Below are positions 7,740 to 9,625 of a DNA stretch of 9,625 nt, one piece after another (the first letter of the stretch is position 1; each line of letters opens with the position of its first letter). The stretch is from Caulobacter sp. Its GTDB lineage: Bacteria > Pseudomonadota > Alphaproteobacteria > Caulobacterales > Caulobacteraceae. The notes under the pieces are model-generated. The model ran no database searches. It was not told the DNA's origin and saw nothing but the letters and a program-made list of their open reading frames with translations. The stretch is from assembly GCA_014378155.1 (NCBI GenBank), contig JACMOF010000564.1, positions 1 to 9,625 of the forward strand, written 5' to 3'. The translations under genes were made by a program, and so were the position numbers.

Positions 7740-8753
7740 TCAGCGGGCGAGAAAGTCTTCGATCAGGCTGCGGTGATAGTCGGCCAGAGTTGGCGACGCC
7801 GGGCGCAGGCGCGGATAGACGAAGCTGACCAACAGACCCTTTTCGGTATGCAGGCGATTTTCCGATTGGTCGTAAATGATCGATTGCGGGCCATCCATCA
7901 CCGCATCGGTGACTTCCACGCCGCGCGAAGCGGGCAGGCAATGCATGAACTTGGCGTGCGGCGGCGCCTTGGCCAGCAAGGCTTCATTGACCTGATAGGT
8001 CGGCATGAAGGCCGCCTGGCGGTCGGGGATTTCGGCTTCCTGGCCAACCCACCACCAAAGATCAGTATAAATGAAGTCGGCGTCGCTCACGGCGGCGACC
8101 ACGTCGTCGGTGATACGCAGCGAACCGCGGGAGGCTTGATTATTGGCCTTGGCGATCGTTCGCCAGGCCTCGGGGGCCTGATAGCGGGCCGGGGCGGCCT
8201 GGGTGAAGTGCATCCCCATCTGGGTGCAGATCATCATCAATGACGAGCAGACATTGGTGGCGTCGCCCACGAAGGTGACCTTCACCTCGCTCATCGGCTT
8301 TCCCGGCGCGCTGTGCTCCATCATCGTGAAGACGTCGCTGACCACCTGGGTGGGGTGGTTGTAGTCGCTCAAGCCGTTCAGCACCGGAACCTGGGAATTG
8401 GCGGCCAGATCCAGCACCGTCTGGTGCTTGAGCACGCGGGCCTCGATGACATCGACCATGCGGCTGATGACCTGGGCGGTGTCGCGGAGGCTTTCACGGA
8501 CGCCCAAATGGATTTCGCCGGGCTTCAGATAGAGCGCGTGTCCCCCAAGCTTGGTCATCGCCACCTCGAAGGAGATGCGGGTCCGCGTCGAGGGTTCTTC
8601 GAAGATCATGCCCAGAGACACGCCGGCCAGCAGCTTGGGGCAGGCGCCGGCCTTGTCGGCGGCTTTCAGAAGCCGGATCAACTCGATCAGGCGCAGGAGC
8701 TCATCGCGTGAGAAGTCCTGCGTGTCGATGAAATGCCTGGGCTTAACCAACAT
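7740..8753 (-). CDS. ptcA: Putrescine carbamoyltransferase
   Basis: It splits N-carbamoylputrescine with phosphate into putrescine and carbamoyl phosphate, feeding carbamate kinase. The 337 residues form a complete aspartate/ornithine carbamoyltransferase fold: the carbamoyl-phosphate loop STRTRISFE (55-63), HPTQ (133-136), FVGDATNVCSSL (161-172) and FMHCLPASRG (269-278). Several segments match the remembered Enterococcus faecalis putrescine enzyme rather than ornithine carbamoyltransferases: GMIFEEPSTRTR (48-59), the YLKPGEIHLG loop (75-84), NGLSDYNHPTQ (126-136), SDADFIYTDLW (223-233) and DQSENRLHTEKGLL (295-308). The usual ornithine-binding SMG motif is absent. This is the first gene of the leftward operon; the motif copy at 8859-8873 lies 105 bases upstream. 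The ribosome binding site is weak (AGGA, about 12 bases before ATG). It is called aguB in enterococci, a symbol that means an amidohydrolase in Pseudomonas. Confidence 0.94.
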   Translation of the reverse strand: MLVKPRHFIDTQDFSRDELLRLIELIRLLKAADKAGACPKLLAGVSLGMIFEEPSTRTRISFEVAMTKLGGHALYLKPGEIHLGVRESLRDTAQVISRMVDVIEARVLKHQTVLDLAANSQVPVLNGLSDYNHPTQVVSDVFTMMEHSAPGKPMSEVKVTFVGDATNVCSSLMMICTQMGMHFTQAAPARYQAPEAWRTIAKANNQASRGSLRITDDVVAAVSDADFIYTDLWWWVGQEAEIPDRQAAFMPTYQVNEALLAKAPPHAKFMHCLPASRGVEVTDAVMDGPQSIIYDQSENRLHTEKGLLVSFVYPRLRPASPTLADYHRSLIEDFLAR

Positions 8754-8858
8754 GCTGGGTCCGTTTCCTGAGATCGCATCAGGGGCCGTAGGCGAGAGGT
8801 CTCTGCTCGCCGGGTCGGTCTGGCTGTTCTAGAAGAGCCGGCGGCGCGGCTGGCAGCC

Positions 8859-8873
8859 TCGGAAACTACCCAT
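8859..8873 (-). promoter_or_regulatory. Motif copy 2, upstream of the agmatine operon
   Basis: Read leftward it is ATGGGTAGTTTCCGA, the full consensus. It lies 105 bases before the putrescine carbamoyltransferase start and points toward it. A possible -10 (CTAGAA) follows 28 bases after TTTCC. It is probably an activator site for the whole operon; the regulator is not encoded in the window. Confidence 0.6.
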
Positions 8874-9011
8874 GGGTCACTGATCGTCCGCGCTGCTCGG
8901 CTGTATTCAGAAGGCCCAGAAGTCGCTGTCGACATCCGTCCCGGCTGAGACGCGCGGACGCGCCGGTGACCAGACACCAACCTACCGAGGAGAGCCTCGC
9001 GCCCGGGAGGA

Positions 9012-9026
9012 TCGGAAACTACGCGT
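9012..9026 (-). promoter_or_regulatory. Motif copy 3, leftward, distal
   Basis: Read leftward it is ACGCGTAGTTTCCGA: the invariant 11-base core with a divergent left edge. It points toward the agmatine operon but lies 258 bases from its start. It may be an auxiliary upstream site, or act with copy 4 as an inverted pair. Confidence 0.5.
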
Positions 9027-9093
9027 CTTCAACCCGGTGCGGGGTGAGCGACGATCCTTGAGGGGCGGCCTGTGAGATCGCGCGGCCCCGGCG

Positions 9094-9108
9094 ATGGGTA
9101 GTTTCCGA
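9094..9108 (+). promoter_or_regulatory. Motif copy 4, upstream of the CDGSH gene
   Basis: It reads ATGGGTAGTTTCCGA, identical to copy 2, and lies 57 bases before the ATG at 9166, pointing toward it. CTATTG at 9136-9141 is a possible -10, 29 bases after TTTCC. Confidence 0.6.
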
Positions 9109-9154
9109 TCCTGCCGTTCGGTCGTCGTGGGACCACTATTGGCCAGCACTCGGC

Positions 9155-9159
9155 AGGAG
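9155..9159 (+). promoter_or_regulatory. Ribosome binding site of the CDGSH gene
   Basis: AGGAG stands 6 bases before the ATG at 9166, an ideal spacing that decides the start of a gene whose end lies outside the window. Confidence 0.8.
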
Positions 9160-9165
9160 CTGGCT

Positions 9166-9625
9166 ATGGCTCAAGACAAAAATCAGGCCCGCGTGGCCGT
9201 CTCGAAGGACGGCCCCTATCTCGTCAGCGGCGACGTGCCGCTCGCGGTCCCGACCATTGGCGTGGACTCCGAGGGCCAGTCGACAAGCTGGCAAACGCGC
9301 CCGGCCGTAACGCATGAAGCCGCCTATGCGCGCTGCCGTTGCGGCGGCTCCAGCAACAAGCCGTTCTGCGACGGGACCCATCTTCGCCCTAGATTTCAGG
9401 GCGCGGAGACGACCAGTCGTCGCTCTCAGTCCGAGTGGGTCAAGGTCTTCGACGGGCCGGTGCTATGGTTGACCAACGACGAGAGCCTCTGCGCCTTCGC
9501 CCGGTTCTGCGATCCAAATGGCCAGGTGCGGACGCAGGTCGTGCGTACCGATGACCCCGAAACCCGGGCCACCTTCGTCAGGCAGGTGAACGATTGCCCC
9601 TCTGGCCGGCTGACGGCCTGGGACA
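9166..9625 (+). CDS. CDGSH iron-sulfur domain protein, 3' end beyond window
   Basis: The visible 153 residues start at an ATG with a good ribosome binding site. A short beta-rich N-terminus (VSKDGPYLVSGDVPL, 12-26) leads to the CDGSH cluster motif: Cys57-x-Cys59, then KPFCDGTH with Cys68 and His72, the expected 3Cys-1His ligands of a 2Fe-2S cluster. The motif reads CDGTH rather than CDGSH, an accepted variant. A second cysteine region follows (LCAFARFC 108-115, NDCPSGRL 142-149), resembling the small ferredoxin-like domain often fused to CDGSH modules. The protein is probably a cytosolic electron-transfer or iron-sulfur/redox-sensing protein; no precise role is known to me for this architecture. 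The gene diverges from the agmatine operon and carries its own motif copy. It runs past the right edge without a stop, so total length is unknown. Confidence 0.9.
   Translation, partial: MAQDKNQARVAVSKDGPYLVSGDVPLAVPTIGVDSEGQSTSWQTRPAVTHEAAYARCRCGGSSNKPFCDGTHLRPRFQGAETTSRRSQSEWVKVFDGPVLWLTNDESLCAFARFCDPNGQVRTQVVRTDDPETRATFVRQVNDCPSGRLTAWD

Larger units (their letters stand above)
9008..9112. repeat. 15-base perfect inverted repeat built from two motif copies
   Basis: AGGATCGGAAACTAC (9008-9022) and GTAGTTTCCGATCCT (9098-9112) are exact reverse complements separated by 75 bases. The identity extends past the shared motif core on the CCT side, so these two copies are closer to each other than to the other two, which carry GAGG or GAGC after the core. 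The arrangement suggests duplication by inversion or paired regulator binding. Confidence 0.7.
8754..9165. other. Divergent regulatory region between the agmatine operon and the CDGSH gene
   Basis: This 412-base region holds no convincing gene but three of the four motif copies in the window. One leads into the leftward agmatine operon and one into the rightward CDGSH gene. The third lies between them, pointing leftward. CTAGAA (read leftward from 8832 to 8827) and CTATTG (9136-9141) occur 28 and 29 bases past the TTTCC of the two gene-proximal motifs and are possible -10 regions. That spacing would put the motif centre near -45, typical of an activator site. The promoter assignments are inference. 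Confidence 0.5.

Noticed and set aside
5930..7828. A 632-codon open frame on the plus strand opposite aguA and the antiporter
   Set aside because: It is antisense to two well-recognised genes. Its product is rich in H, Q, D, G and R, as expected from the complement of a hydrophobic GC-rich gene, and shows no family motif.
7740..8753. Ornithine carbamoyltransferase (argF/arcB)
   Set aside because: The ornithine SMG signature is absent, several segments match putrescine carbamoyltransferase, and the neighbours are agmatine genes.
8859..9026. EcfG-type general stress sigma promoter (GGAAC -35) as an explanation for the GGAAACTAC repeats
   Set aside because: Conservation extends through about 15 contiguous bases, no matching CGTT-type -10 occurs at the right distance in the copies, and in that reading direction the motif points away from its nearest genes.

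Overview
The window is GC-rich DNA with dense, leftward-reading operons. The protein families (NAD(P)/FAD oxidoreductase of thioredoxin-reductase type, old yellow enzyme, SpoIIAA-like protein, CDGSH iron-sulfur protein) and the codon bias toward G/C at third positions suggest an alphaproteobacterium, perhaps a Caulobacteraceae member such as Phenylobacterium or Caulobacter. That placement is an inference from general appearance, not a database result.

Layout. Bases 1-563 hold the C-terminal half of an IS110-family (IS1111-like) transposase that enters from the left. Its non-coding 3' flank contains inverted repeats that could belong to the element's guide RNA. A gene-poor stretch follows to 1079. 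Then comes a leftward thioredoxin-reductase-like flavoprotein (1080-1988). After a 322-base regulatory gap there is a rightward, apparently frameshifted SpoIIAA-like gene (2311-2847). The core of the window, 2985-8753, is one leftward block. In transcription order it encodes putrescine carbamoyltransferase, an agmatine/putrescine-type APC antiporter, agmatine deiminase, carbamate kinase and, 70 bases further on, an old-yellow-enzyme reductase. A 412-base divergent regulatory region (8754-9165) separates this block from a rightward CDGSH iron-sulfur protein gene that runs off the right edge.

How the genes work together. The first four genes make up a complete agmatine deiminase pathway of the fermentative, ATP-yielding type known from enterococci and lactobacilli, in the enterococcal order (PTC, antiporter, deiminase, carbamate kinase). 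Agmatine is exchanged for putrescine and deiminated to N-carbamoylputrescine. Phosphorolysis then gives putrescine and carbamoyl phosphate, and the carbamoyl group is spent on making one ATP. Intergenic spacings of +16, -8 and +3 bases support one transcript.

The most interesting signal is regulatory. An invariant 11-mer, GTAGTTTCCGA, lies within a roughly 15-base motif (consensus ATGGGTAGTTTCCGA) and occurs four times, only in intergenic DNA. Three copies lie 57-105 bases upstream of the three apparent transcription units (flavoprotein, agmatine operon, CDGSH gene), each pointing in the direction of transcription. The fourth copy forms a perfect 15-base inverted repeat with the CDGSH copy. 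The core resembles, from memory, the binding site of the oxygen-responsive regulator FixJ (GTAATTTCC type). This suggests, without proving it, a low-oxygen or redox regulon that places an arginine-derived fermentative ATP pathway beside redox enzymes.
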